A stretch of DNA of 64,000 nt from contig NW_005178949.1 in NCBI RefSeq assembly GCF_000350225.1, forward strand, positions 135,949 through 199,948, in the 5' to 3' direction. The translations under genes were made by a program, and so were the position numbers. The notes beneath the pieces were generated by a model. The model searched no databases. It worked only from the letters and a program-made list of their open reading frames with translations, and was not told the origin of the DNA. This DNA comes from Chondrus crispus. Lineage: Eukaryota; Rhodophyta; Florideophyceae; Gigartinales; Gigartinaceae. Positions 1-11,181 of the stretch are shown here, one piece after another. How positions within the stretch are numbered: the stretch's first letter is position 1; each line of letters starts with the position of its first letter.

Positions 1-1294
1 TTGTGGGGAAATCTGGGAGGAGGGATGTTCGCGCAGTCGTATTTCAAGGCTGCGCAGGCTCAGCGGAAAGATTATTAAGAAGGTATGGCAAAGTTAAGCA
101 TCAATTGTGCTTTGGTCGCAGAAAAAAGTCCACAGGTCAACAGGGTTTTGCCATTAGTGATGATCTCTCCTTGCTTGTATATGCCAGGCTGGCCACGTTC
201 AAGACCGATGAAGAACACACTCGTCAATAGCGAAGGAGTAAAGAAATTTTCATGTCGCGGCGCGGGTGTTTGTATGATAGGGAGTTGGCATGCATAGTTT
301 GTGCTCCGTTCCTGGCAGATACCGTACAGAACAGTGAAGTTTATACTTTACAATACAGTAGTAGCTTTTATAAATGTTGGAGTAAAATGATCTTGCAAAT
401 TATGTTTGCGGGAAGGAAAACGTATCCGGTGATTCGACGAATATTGCGGATGACGGATAATGCTCGCATTGCAAAGGCATCGGCAGCTATAAACGTTTCT
501 CGGCTTTAGGGATGTGGGGTTGGGGTTGGCATTTTCATGGACACATAGAATGGAGACGAGTGTTTTAGTTTTCATCACTGGAGCCAGGAACGACACGGCT
601 TGTGAGACATTTGCTCTGAGGCCGATCAAAATATGCGCGAAGTCTGGAAGAGCGCAATCTTCAGGACGTGGTATAGAACACAGTAGAATGGTACTTGTAG
701 CAAAGGAGAAATACTTGTTGAAGCATCGGTCAGCATGGGGGGTGCAAATGCTGCAGTGTGGTCAGTATGAGTGATCCTTCGCTTTTAGGTTGTCTCTTGA
801 ATGGGACGAGATAGCAACTTCGCGCGAGCATAGGCTGGCATCTCCAAAAATTGTGCTGCATGGATACACGACTATCGTTATGGTAGACACCCTTGCGTCC
901 GCTTACTTCTAATACACGGGGACTGTCGAGTCAAGTAAAACGTTGGGACGGCAAAGCTGTCGTCGAAAGGGGCCTTGTGCTTCGCGTGCACTGCTCTCTG
1001 TACGATCAGAGAGCGGGGTTGGCGCGGGGGAAAAAGGGGGGAAAGGATAGTATGAGAAGGGAAATAGAGGGGGGGGTGAGTGATCCGGCGTTGCGCCTTC
1101 AAGGGTGAGAACGGGCTCCGGCTTGTGCCTTCGCAGACTAGAGTAGCGTAGAGTTGCTTGCTCGAGTTGTTTATTGTTCTGCCTCCGGGCGTGGGAAGCG
1201 CGGACGTGCGCGTAGTACATATAGGTCCAACTGTGCATGCACCGTTTGGATGGTGTTATCAGTGACCCTGAGGGCCTCCATATCAAATACGCCG
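1..1294. other. No recognisable gene
   Basis: Several short open frames on both strands overlap here, but none has a recognisable domain, a codon pattern favouring one frame, or a match to the families seen elsewhere in the window. The stretch 1021-1080 is purine-rich (runs of G and A). I see no element end or terminal repeat. Confidence 0.5.
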
Positions 1295-1337
1295 TACAGT
1301 ACCCTTCTATACCCTTAGAAGGGTACTGTATATAAAG
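1295..1337. repeat. Inverted repeat followed by a TATA-like motif
   Basis: A perfect 14-bp inverted repeat (arms 1295-1308 and 1317-1330, 8-nt spacer) runs straight into a TATA-like sequence TATATAAAG at about 1329-1337. It could be a promoter hairpin or the scar of an inverted duplication. No convincing gene starts downstream within 300 bp, so a promoter role is only a possibility. Confidence 0.5.
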
Positions 1338-1979
1338 TTTATGCGCGTGCGCGACAAAAGCCCAGGGGGGGGTTTGAACAAAAATCTCCCTCGAGAGCGG
1401 TGTACGTACACCCACAAGATGGATCGCTCCCCATTGTGGTTGTGAGCATAAAGCTCCGCAGAGGGCGCGAGGGACGGGCGGAGAATATTCTACGTGGAAA
1501 GGGGAACGGTGGCGGCACATCGAGTTTTTCGCAAAGTCCGCTGCATAGTATGCTTCGCGCGGGGCTCAGTTGAGAAGCAAGGCGGGAAACGTGGGGAGCG
1601 AGCACGCGGGTGCGACAAGGCAGATGCGAGATGGTCAGGCTGTGATGATGAAGAATGATGCGAAGCGACGGAATTCAGCTAAAGTTTACCATTGGTACTG
1701 TATGAATGGATGCCACGCAGTCACGTGACATGCCGGCGATTGAGCACCGGCGGCGACCGCACGATTACCGCAACCGCCGGACGGCAACGCCCTCTCGAGC
1801 CGAATGATTCTTCGACTGAATCGCTGCCAGTCACCTCCGAGGGGGCGCTTCTCCTCCGCCCCCACAACACCACCGATCTCGACAAACCTGCCTCCTTTCC
1901 CTCCCGCACACAACCGCCGCATCCCCCCGCCCCTCCCCCACCCTCCCACTCCCCCCTCCACCATCCCGCCACCGCACAC
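1338..1979. other. Intergenic, ends in a C/T-rich leader
   Basis: No gene recognised. From about 1890 the + strand becomes strongly C-rich and ends in a CACACA context directly before the ATG at 1980, which looks like a 5' leader of the next frame. Confidence 0.4.
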
Positions 1980-2198
1980 ATGAAGGTCACCGTGCCCAGC
2001 GACAGCCGCAGCCAGACTGGCAAGCACCTGGTCAACCTGCTCATGGCCGGCGCGCACAGCGTCACTGTGGCTTCCCCACGCATCGAGCACGAGCGCAGCG
2101 TCGACGCCCCGGAGAAGGAGCTGCGCGCCAGCGCGGAGCCGGCCCAGCGCCCGCGCGCCATGGCGTCCGAGCCGAGCGGCATCGCCACGGATATGTGA
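1980..2198 (+). CDS. Small ORF resembling a degenerate NAD(P)-binding N-terminus
   Basis: A 72-codon frame starting at an ATG in good context after a C-rich leader. The first about 30 residues follow the pattern of an NAD(P)-binding Rossmann beta-alpha-beta unit: MKVTV, then QTGKHLVNLL, then VTVA. The glycine-rich turn is replaced by PSDSRSQTG, so the first two glycines of GxxGxxG are missing. The rest (charged, Ala/Glu/Arg-rich) matches nothing I know. The gene at 13661 has the intact version of the same beginning (residues VILFGANGDTG). I read this as a broken or repurposed copy of an NmrA/SDR-like gene start; a chance resemblance over 30 residues is possible. Confidence 0.35.
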   Translation: MKVTVPSDSRSQTGKHLVNLLMAGAHSVTVASPRIEHERSVDAPEKELRASAEPAQRPRAMASEPSGIATDM

Positions 2199-3389
2199 GA
2201 CGCCCTCAGACGCAGAGCGCGTCTTGCTGCTGCGCGCACGGTCTGCGGCTCAGCTTACCAGCTTGCTGCCTGCGGGCTTGCGCGCAGGTTTTGAGAGATG
2301 GCAGGCTCCCTTTTTGTATGTAAGCGGCGCTTGCCAGGCTTCCTTTTCGATGCCGTTCTCCGCTTCTTGTATATCACGCGTTTGCAGGACGACCGATGTC
2401 CTGCATTACAACGCAAACTTCGCATCCATTTTTGACATTGCACTCCGCAGGCTTATCATGGTCATGTATACGTTGTCTTACCATTACCACTCGACTTTTT
2501 CTGGTTAATCATGTATTGCTCCGAAGTGGGTCACTGCCGACGCCCGTTTCAAAGCCGCTTCGTGTTCAAACCGTGACTGTGTTCGCGAAAATGAAGCTTT
2601 GTCTTGTAGACAGTATATTTACTAAGCAAGATGAGCAGGGAGGAGGTCCGGACAAACTTCCCCAGTAGAAACTTCCCTGCCTCACGCGCACCATTATTCA
2701 TTAAATCACCTCAACATCATTTTTGCCAACTCGCAACCGAGTCTTCATTTTGAGGAGAAACTATGCTCGCTCCAAACTTGGGCGAGTGAACCCACTTGCC
2801 TGTTAGAAAGCTTCTCCTGCATCTACATACGCCCTCGTATTTCGTCGAGAATTAGAAACATTGACACGGTGATTTTTTGTTGCGTTCCCAGCTTGCATAT
2901 CAACAAGAGGAATCATACAACTATAGTAGGGCTGCGAGCCTGGGATACGCATCTCTAGAGTTGAAATGAAGAGGGATGCTCAACTTTACGAGTGCGTCAT
3001 GTTCCCCATAGAGTTGCCTGTCTCCGACAATGCAGTTTCATGGCAGGATCATAATATAGCGCAGGCAATACGACTGCCAGGGGAACCCAAACCTTAAGAC
3101 ACCCACACTTGTTACTACAGCTTCACGGAGGAGCGGCTCGCTGGGTGTTGCGTGGAAGGATGTGGCAATGTTTCACCAGAACGAAAAAAAAACGTGAGGG
3201 TTATGGTATCTCGCCGGACGGCGCGTCCAGCACATCGTTGTCTCTGTCGCTAATAGTCTGCACTCACTTCACCCCAGGAAAAGGTTCTCACCCTTCTTGG
3301 AAAACCTTTTTGCTCCTCTGCTCCCGTATGTTCTAGCCTTCCTCTCCTTCCTGGAATCTTTGACAAACACTCTGTTTTATCTCCCCGCC
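2199..3389. other. No recognisable gene
   Basis: Short frames only. No domain, terminal repeat or tandem repeat noticed. A membrane-like frame continues upstream of the ATG at 3390 as far as about 3297, but without an ATG. Confidence 0.4.
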
Positions 3390-3767
3390 ATGACGCCACT
3401 CACTGATGTATGTATTGCTGGCTGTACCAATCTCAAGTTCGCTGCCTCAGCCCTATGCTTCTTGTTTAACACTGTCGTACAGGCTGGCGCTGAACAGAAG
3501 GAGATGATTGCGACCATCGTCGCCTTTCTGTTTGCGGCACTACATTTCATCCGGAAAACTACGGTTGTGGCACTTTCAAGTGCTTTGGAAGCGCACTTTC
3601 ATGCTTCACTCTCACCGGGGATTACATACACAATGAAACGCAAACAGGCGAGACGAGGAAGCCAGGGAGCACCAAATTCTGCTAATAACATCTCAAACGA
3701 GTTAATGGTTGCCGATGAACTCATGGGCAATCGCTTGTTCTATGGACGTACTCATTGCGTTTTGTAG
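3390..3767 (+). CDS. Hypothetical small membrane protein (copy A)
   Basis: A 125-codon frame starting at ATG 3390. It holds hydrophobic segments, for example around the residues ALCFLFNTVV and TIVAFLFAALHF, followed by a basic tail (KRKQARR). The family is not recognised. The core resembles the minus-strand frame at 7386-7619: both have a hydrophobic stretch ending TV-Q-A, a short polar link with K-x-M, then a hydrophobic stretch ending in LFA and a histidine. Conservation of this pattern between two diverged copies argues that the frame is or was real. Whether it is expressed cannot be told; an upstream exon is possible because the open frame continues about 90 bp before the ATG with more hydrophobic residues. 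Confidence 0.35.
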   Translation: MTPLTDVCIAGCTNLKFAASALCFLFNTVVQAGAEQKEMIATIVAFLFAALHFIRKTTVVALSSALEAHFHASLSPGITYTMKRKQARRGSQGAPNSANNISNELMVADELMGNRLFYGRTHCVL

Positions 3768-5812
3768 TTGCACGACGTTGAGAGAAAAATGCAATCACGG
3801 CAAGGCAACGTGTTTCGTCAACGCACATCTGTACCATCGACATCATTCTGATACAAATATCTTCTCGTGTTGCTTTGCTTCAGTCCAATTGTGCCTAAAC
3901 TGCAGCAGAGGTCGCCCCAGCCCAAGGATGTATGGATTCCATGGTTTGTTCCATTTGAGCTCAAGGCCAGGGGGGTGCATCAACCATTTTTAGGTTTCAT
4001 CAGAACCAGACCACCATTCATCTGGTTGAAAACTATCCAGCAGTACGAGAATCGAAGAGGTGCTATGGCTAGTTGGGTTCTGGCCCCTGCCAGTGTGCAG
4101 TAGAGGATAGGAATGTTTCCTGTCTCTTATCCGCCAAATTGATACGCAGGCGAGGCTTGCGCACCATCCTGGCGTACCGTTTCAAGAGTTTGACCGTGCC
4201 AGAGAGACGTTGGGCTGAATGAGTCTCTCTCTCGAAAGCCTACGAATATGACTGGCAAAGTGAACGAAGGAAAACGAAGAGAAGCAGGGTAACGATTTGG
4301 GGCCAATGACATTTGAATCTGGGAACTGAACGATTGAATGGAAACCCCAAGGAACCTTTTTACAGGGCATTGGCGGATGCTATATGATAGAGGCGAGAAC
4401 GCTACTCTCAATGACAGAGTAATTCAATTGAGTCTCGTTTGCAAGTTGCAAAGGGCTGTCCGAGAGGGATTTTGTAGAAATCCATGTTGTCCGAATACGA
4501 CTTAATTGCACAAAGTATGTACTTCGAAGTAGTTTGAAACGGTACCTATCTCGCGCACGTTACAACTTCTGCCAATTTCGTGCCAGTGCTGAATGTACAA
4601 CCTGTGTACCCGAATTCGTGGACAGTTTAAAAGCATCAGCTCCGCCGATCACATTTTCTGGCCATTTTGGTATTGCTTCAAATCCATAAGCGAGCCATCG
4701 CCGCGTCTCGCCAGCACTCACTTTCAAACATCTCTTCTCACGACTTTAGCAGTCCACATATTTTCAAAGTCACATCAGACGCCATGTCAACTGTGCACGC
4801 CACCAGAACATGCGGAATGACAGTTTGGGGCACAAAGAACTGCTTGTAGAGGCCATGATTGTGTGCTCCCTCCTTTGGCCCAAATGCTCTTGCTGGGTTC
4901 CAAACAACACAGAAATCAATTCCTGTCGTTGTCTGATCTCGACACTCCTCGACTCTTTCAATTGCAGTTTGCCATTTTTTTCCCATCCGCTTCATGCATA
5001 CATAATATTTTGAGTGAAAGAAAACTTGGTATACGAAGTAAGCACTGAAAATTAGAACTGTTAAGTGAAAAGGTACTGTGCAGTCTCATGTAACAGGAGC
5101 TTTCAGATCTGATGCAGAACCCTGGGACGCAGGGGTTATATGCTGACCGCACGATGAGGAAGAGAAGCTATTATCTGTTCAAAGATGCTGACCTCAAAAC
5201 AATACACAATTGGTTGTGAAAGAGGCCTTGGCTTCTCAAACGCCAGGAATTGCAGAACGTCAAGGAGACTATTTTTACGTTTTAAGTAGAAGTTTCAGTG
5301 TAGGACGTAGGGGGTACGTTCGGTAGTTTTGTGATGCTTCTCATCTCATGTCAAGATCAGCAATGTTCGATGAAAAGTTGAGTTCGACCACTGGGCAAGC
5401 TGTGCACGTGATGAAAGCATTGTTTGATGTTAGATTTGTGCAGCGCGACTTTTCGATCACGTTTGCAACAGGCGGTGATGAGTTTGAAAACTATGCCTTT
5501 CCTGTTTGCAGAGCTCGTTGTGCAGCAGAAGTTAGATAAATTTACGGTGGTGGGTTTATTGGGGTTTAACAAGTCTGCTATTGATTGCCACGCAAGTTCA
5601 GAGAGGGAGGCGACGAGACCTATGAATACTGTACGATCGTATCTACATGGCACCGTAGTACACGGGTAGGCTGTCGCCGGCGTAGAAATGGGGCGGATGT
5701 ACATCAGAGCTTGAAAATAAATACCCCTTCCTCCTTATACTCGTCCCGAAATCTACTTCAATGGTTCCAGACGGAGAAATTGCAACGGGACGCAATTCAA
5801 GCCAGATAATCA
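3768..5812. other. No recognisable gene
   Basis: Overlapping short frames with no domain that I can name. No terminal repeats or tandem repeats were found by eye. Confidence 0.4.
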
Positions 5813-5865
5813 GAATTGTCCAGGCGTAAACCCACTGAATTGAATTGTCTAGGCGTAAACCCACT
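5813..5865 (+). repeat. Direct repeat, 29-bp period, two copies
   Basis: The segment beginning GAATTGTC and ending AAACCCACT occurs at 5813 and again at 5842 with one T/C difference. This is a local tandem duplication with no evident function. Confidence 0.75.
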
Positions 5866-7385
5866 AATAACTCTTCATCATCAGCGGCTGGCCGGGCTAT
5901 TGTCACGCATTGGGGGGAATTTCTGGGGGATGTTTCGAGGACAGACTGTAAAGCAGGGAAGTACTGGGGGGTATCCAAATACAGACCCCAGTGCCTTTAC
6001 GAAGCAATCGATGTCGCCTTTCTCGAGTCTAACCGCTGGGCGATGAAGGCAACTATGTATCCCTTGGGTAACATCAGGATACAAAATCGTTATCGTCGTC
6101 ATGTCCGAGCATTGCTGTTGTAAGCCAATCTCAGATCCAATGTTAAATCTGGGCAAAAGATTTCACCAGATTAATTATTATTGAGAAAGCATTTTCCTTG
6201 CGTGTCTCCACAGATCATCTTCATTTTCCGGCTCCGCATCATCTTAGCCTGCCCCCTACCCACGTTGGTAAACTTAACGTACCTGAGGGTACGTGCCAAC
6301 GTGGGTCCACTGAAGCGCCATCGCAGGAGAGACGCTTTTGTATCTCTCCTGCGATACCGCGACGTGCTGCATCATGTCAGTAACAAAACCTACAAGGCGG
6401 TGCGCCCTCTTCCCCATCCCTTCCCCACTATCTCGGACACCAAGTGTTCTGAGGTCCTGCTCGCTTACGTCATCGCCATCCGCACGTACCTCTCTAGAAG
6501 CACCTTCAAGTTCATCTTTCCGCCATGTCCTAGAGCATGCGTCGTATGTGTCGTACTCTGACCCACTCTCCTCGCTGTCCTACATCTACACACACCGTTT
6601 TACCCCGCGCTTCAAGCCGCTGGCGACGGCAAGAGGCGTTTATGGCGGTCGTTGAGCTGTTGCTCGCTTTGCCTCACCCAATCCGCTTGTTATGGGGTCA
6701 CTGCTCCTTCGCGTGTTACTAGGAATTTCGCGCCTCCTGGTGAGGCAGTGGAGCGTGTCCGTTGAAATGAATTTTGAAAGCCGCGGGAAGAGCTCGGCTT
6801 TTTGACCGCTCTCACATTCATATTCCAGGCGACTTGCTTATTGCCGCGCCAGTATTGGCGACTGATCAAGAGAGACAGTGCTAGAAGAAACATGTGATGA
6901 GAAGCCTCCCGCCACGGCCCCAAAACGCCAACGACAAGTCGTACCGCATGCTATTGCCTAAACTGTGAGTACTACTATATGCCTCAACATATCGTGGAAG
7001 TCTGAAAACGCAAAAGCATCCATTGCTTCATCTGCGTGAATGAGCAAGGGAAGGTCCAATAATTCGAAAGTTCCTAGAATTCGAAAGGTCCCATAGCTCA
7101 ACGTTGCGGCACTGAACTGGGATGATGTCCGTGCGTTTGACACACATGCAAACCATATTTCGCAGTCGACAATGCTATGGTTGAACGCACGGACGACTAG
7201 AAATCCGCGGCAAGAAGCAAAGTTGATCGAGCCATTTTCTTACAACAAGCGCGACAAGCAAGTGCGACAGGTAAACGACAACGCCTGCGTCGATGAGGTC
7301 CTGTAAGTTTGTACAACGTTGTCTTCGCTGTTTGCGGAGCTCGTGGAATCGTCGTCTTTGGGTCTGTCGACATGCTTTCCGCCTC
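5866..7385. other. Intergenic with two adjacent hairpins
   Basis: No gene recognised. Two perfect inverted repeats lie almost back to back: arms 6258-6268/6296-6306 (11 bp) with a nested TACC/GGTA pairing, and arms 6321-6332/6343-6354 (12 bp, 10-nt loop). Short frames across them look incidental. Confidence 0.5.
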
Positions 7386-7619
7386 TCAGCTTGTGCTCAA
7401 TCCTCCGTGTACTTGGGGATAACATACGTGCATTCCCTCTTCACATGCGCACGTGAAGCCGCGCCAGGCTACAGAATAAGCGGAGAGGTGGGGCAACGCA
7501 AACAGCAACGCGATGATCACCGTAACCATCTTCTTGCCATCGACGTCAGCTTGAATGACTGTGTAAGATATTAAGTAGAGAATTGGGACAGAGGTTGAGG
7601 CAGATTGCGACGCGCACAT
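7386..7619 (-). CDS. Hypothetical small membrane protein (copy B)
   Basis: A 77-codon minus-strand frame whose ATG (7617-7619) lies directly beside the target duplication of the MITE at 7622. The N-terminal half contains hydrophobic segments (PILYLISYTVIQ, then VTVIIALLFALPHL) that pattern-match copy A at 3390-3767: TV-x-QA, K-x-M, I-x-A-x-LFA, H. The family is unknown. The MITE may have cut off the original 5' part, leaving this ATG as an accidental start. Copy A continues with different residues after the shared core, so only about 40 residues are comparable. Confidence 0.3.
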   Translation of the reverse strand: MCASQSASTSVPILYLISYTVIQADVDGKKMVTVIIALLFALPHLSAYSVAWRGFTCACEEGMHVCYPQVHGGLSTS

Positions 7620-7621
7620 TA

Positions 7622-7978
7622 ACAGTCCGTAAACTATTTTGGCAAACATAAACTATTTTGGCGACGCCTGCTTCCCCTTTTTGCCGCACTTTTCCGAAAC
7701 CGAGTCACCCGGATCCGCCCCCGCCACTTGCTAACCTTGGTAGCTCTGTGACTGATTCCAACCTGCGCGCGGCTTTTCTGTTTTTACCGCCATTCGAAAG
7801 CCCATTACTTGCGCTTGTCCGCCAAAAATCCAGGCTGTGCCATGCCATTACAACGTAATATGCTTTTCCATATCGATCGATAGCCGCCCATCATCGCCAT
7901 TCCGGAAAAGTGCGGCAAAAAAGGGAAGCAGTGCGTTCCCAAAATAGTTTATGTTTGCCAAAATAGTTAACGGACTGT
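7622..7978. mobile_element. MITE with long terminal inverted repeats and TA target duplication
   Basis: A 357-bp element bounded by inverted repeats of about 78 bp. The left end reads ACAGTCCGTAAACTATTTT and the right end is its complement, with only small differences. TA lies on both sides (7620-7621 and 7979-7980). Each arm contains the motif AACTATTTTGG twice. There is no coding capacity beyond short frames. Long arms plus a TA duplication fit a Tc1/mariner-type non-autonomous element; no source transposase with these ends is present in the window. Confidence 0.85.
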
Positions 7979-8663
7979 TAGAAAAAAGAGTTTTTTTCGG
8001 GCCACGGCCATTATTTGAGGTTGCCAAATTAGTTTCCATGCGATTCAGACCTGTAAAAGGGGTTCATTTAAGTGACTTCATTCCCTTGCATGAACACATG
8101 ATGTGATTTCGTTACCGTTGTAAAGCTTTATGCGCGCTTTATGTGTTCATTCAGCTTTAAAAAGTCAAAATCGGTGAAGGACTTGGTCAGATACGGCCTT
8201 TTCACCAGACATGCCTAGAAAAAACGGTCACTTGCCACATTTTATCATGAACTGTTACGTACGCTGCGACATATTGGGGGGATGAACTCACAGGTCTTCG
8301 AGGCGGTATACGGGAGGAAGGCTGCGACGTAGGCGGACAGAATGACGTACACGTAGCCTTCGAGATGGTCTTGCACCATGGTTTAGATTGGGTGGGCGCA
8401 GGCTGTTTAAGGGACAGGGAAAGGGCAGGAACGAGGTTGTGTGACACATCCTCGTGATGCGAGATTGGTTCGCACAACTTGTGTGTGGAAAGTCATCTGG
8501 CATTTTGGCTGCTTGTCCACCACAACGTGGATGAAACAATTTGTCCATTTGTTTAACCAACGGTCCTCTCTGAATTGATCTTAGCAACGGAGTGGAGCAA
8601 GAGCATCGTCCACAGAGATGAAGGTTTGCGGTTATTTCCAGATTAAATATATTTCCCAATTTA
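7979..8663. other. No recognisable gene
   Basis: Two overlapping minus-strand frames of about 90-120 codons are present, but neither has a recognisable domain. The stretch ends at the TTA target duplication (8661-8663) of the Harbinger element. Confidence 0.4.
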
Positions 8664-8843
8664 GAGCATCTCCAACGGGCAGGCGTAATGCAATGTTAAT
8701 TTGTGACAGGTGTCATCACTAGAGTGGCAGATGTAAATCGGCCTCACGATTTGGAGAGATGCGCAGACATCATCCCCAACAGGACACGGCCGGCGACATG
8801 TAATGTAAACGAAGGAGGCTTTGAGAGTGCCTCTACGCGGTGT

Positions 8844-10159
8844 ATGGAGGCTTCGTATTCGATTTCTTCGAGCTCTTCGAGCTCTTCAGACTCTTCGAGC
8901 GTGCTTGCCTCCGAAAACCGCGACGCTTTGTTCCAAGAGATCGAAGATGAGGTCCTCCTAACTCCAGCGCATCGTTTTACGCTCGCACCTGGTGCAATGT
9001 CCGCGATGGGGCAGGCGGCCCAACTGTTCACCTCTCTCCCGCAGCCTCACGGGGGATCAAGAAGCGACCGTTCTCGCAACGTTCAACGCAATTTCGATGA
9101 TGCTGCGCGGCTCATCTGCCTCGATTGGTTCTGGGGGTTGGATGAATTCAACCCGAAAACCAAGCAGTTCGGACCATGATACCCGGAGCGCACATTTGAG
9201 CGTGTGTGGCGCATGCCACGTCGATGCTTCGATCGGATTATGGATCGTCTGACTGCAGTAAATCCTTTTTTCCAGTTCCGTCCAAATGCGTGCGGCGTCG
9301 GTGCACACCCAGTTCAGAAGTTCACGGCTGCGTTCCAGATGCTCACCGTTGGCAGCTCAGCCCAGCAGACCGATTTGTAGGCTAATATTGGAGAGTCTAC
9401 AGCGATCATGTCGTTGAGGCAATTCTGCCAGAGCGTCGTCAAGGAAGTTGGCCCAGAGTATCTACGCGAGCCCACCGAGACCGATCTGACAAGAAATCTA
9501 GCAGCGTTTGCGGATCTCGGGTTCCAGGGATGTATTGGGGCTCTGGATGCGCTGGATGGGAGTGGAATAATTGTCCGAAGGCGTGGAGTGGGATATTCTG
9601 TGGTAAAGAGGGAGTTAATACCATTCGCCTTGAAGCAATATGTGACCCTGATACGTGGATTTGGTCGTTGTTTGCCGGTCTTCCAGGGATGATGAATGAT
9701 TTGAACATTCTGGCGCAGAGCCCACATTTCGCTCGCGTTTGCGCCGGGCAGTACCCTCCGTACGACGTTGACATCGACATTGGTACATACAAGCTGAAGT
9801 GGTTCTACTATCTCGCGGACGGCATCTTCCCATACTGGAAGATTTTCGCGAAGATGATTACGCTTCCACGCTCTCCCAAAGAACGGACCTACTCTCGGGT
9901 TCAGAAGGGTGTACGAAAAGTGGTGGAGCGCACCTTTGGCATTCTTTTTCAACTATTTCACATCCTCACTGTCGGAGCCCGAGCTTGGTCCTGCGAAGAA
10001 TGCGTCAGTATTATCACCTGTTGCACTATCTTAGACAACATGGTAGTGGAGAAGCGTAGAGATGTTACGTACACTCGAAACGGGTTTGACGGCCGTCACC
10101 TTAGCGCAGACGAAACGGCAGAGCTGCCAGACGGCTTCGTGCTTAATTCTCGTGTATAA
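8844..10159 (+). pseudogene. PIF/Harbinger DDE transposase, decayed
   Basis: The first in-frame ATG (8844) opens a Ser-rich N-terminus, followed by a helical region and an RNase H-like DDE domain of the DDE_Tnp_4 type. Recognisable blocks are GCIGALD (first acidic residue), PGMMNDLNIL (second), YYLADGIFPYW, and VVERTFGIL (glutamate). Total length of about 438 codons fits the family. It is broken by TGA at 9177-9179, TAG near 9379, and a one-base loss near 9555-9565, after which the frame of 9530-10159 continues. The three catalytic positions are still visible, so decay is recent or mild. With the Myb-like partner it would have bound the terminal repeats and cut at TTA sites. Confidence 0.88.
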
Positions 10160-10276
10160 ATCCCGAGAGAGAATCTACTGCCAGCGGCCGAGGATATAGA
10201 AGACTGCTCGCTTCACAGCGAGCTTACTGCTGCTCTGGTGGAACATATATAGGAGAAGATCGGATCGGGATTACCT

Positions 10277-11088
10277 TTAGACGATGATTGACAAACAAGT
10301 TTGATGTTGTAAAACACGGACAAGTTGTATTGCAACCACTTCTAACATTGTAGGGTATTTGACGAGAGGATCTGTAACAGTGGAGCCGTGATTCTGAGGC
10401 AAGGCGGTGAGAATGCGAAGGGCCAGGACGCGCTGGCCGAGAACAGTGGAGCGAGTGAGGAGCAGCAGGTCTGCGAGGGTATAGCCTGCGCTTGCGGGCT
10501 CTGCGCCATGGTGGTGAAGCCCGAGGTGGTTTGGAAGGTGGGCGATTTGGTGTGGGTTGAGGTAATGACCCGTAAGGTCAAAGTGATGGGAGGCCAGGGG
10601 TCCTAGGGCGTGCAGAGCTTTAGACAGAAGGGAATCGACTGAGGCATCGCTTTGGAGCGGGACGCAAGCGTCGGTCATCCAGAGATGCTTCTGCTGCTCG
10701 ACGTGGTCGTTCGCGTACAGTGGGGTGGATGGGGAGTGAGAAGCGGAAACTGGGATGGGGGATGATGTGGGGCGCGAGCAGTTCTTGAGGAGGAAATGTT
10801 GTCCGGGAAGAGTACGGAGGCGATCTCGCGTTGGGCATCGAGAATTTGTTCTGATGTCATGTCTGCGATTTGCTGATCGACTGTGGACGGCGCGGAGGGA
10901 GGTGATCTCGGTTGGGACGGATTTTGGATGGGAGGGGAGGCAGCAGAGCGGTTTATGGCGAACTGGGACACGGGAGCGCTGACATGTGGGGAGTGGGGGA
11001 AAGCGGGTGGGGGTGGGGGAAGCGGGCGGGCGTCGCCTACGCCTTTTGGTGGACTGATCGCCCTTAGACTTGGCGCAGGCCTTTGCAA
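10277..11088 (-). pseudogene. RPAP1: Captured fragment of RPAP1 (RNA polymerase II-associated protein 1)
   Basis: Read on the minus strand, a Pro-rich lead is followed by a short block typical of the RPAP1 N-terminal domain (MTSEQILDAQREIASVLFPD). After a one-base shift near 10805 comes the signature of the RPAP1 C-terminal domain: a W-M pair, then NHLGLHHHGAEPASAGYTL and RSTVLGQRVLALRIL. The complete protein is usually 1000 residues or more; here only about 270 codons remain and the long helical C-terminal part is absent. The piece lies exactly between the Harbinger transposase and its Myb-like ORF, inside intact terminal repeats. I infer capture of host sequence by the element. RPAP1 normally supports RNA polymerase II assembly and nuclear import. 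Confidence 0.82.
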
Positions 11089-11181
11089 GCGGGTCGATTA
11101 GGATTGCAGTACAACTTGTCCTTCTATTCAAACTATATACCTCCAACGCGTCGGGGACGCTGGACAGGGCGTGTCACTTCA

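Noticed and set aside
909..1605. Overlapping minus-strand frames of 88 and 203 codons
   Set aside because: Low-complexity Pro/Arg-rich translation, crosses the 1295-1330 inverted repeat, and has no recognisable domain; probably a by-product of GC-rich sequence.
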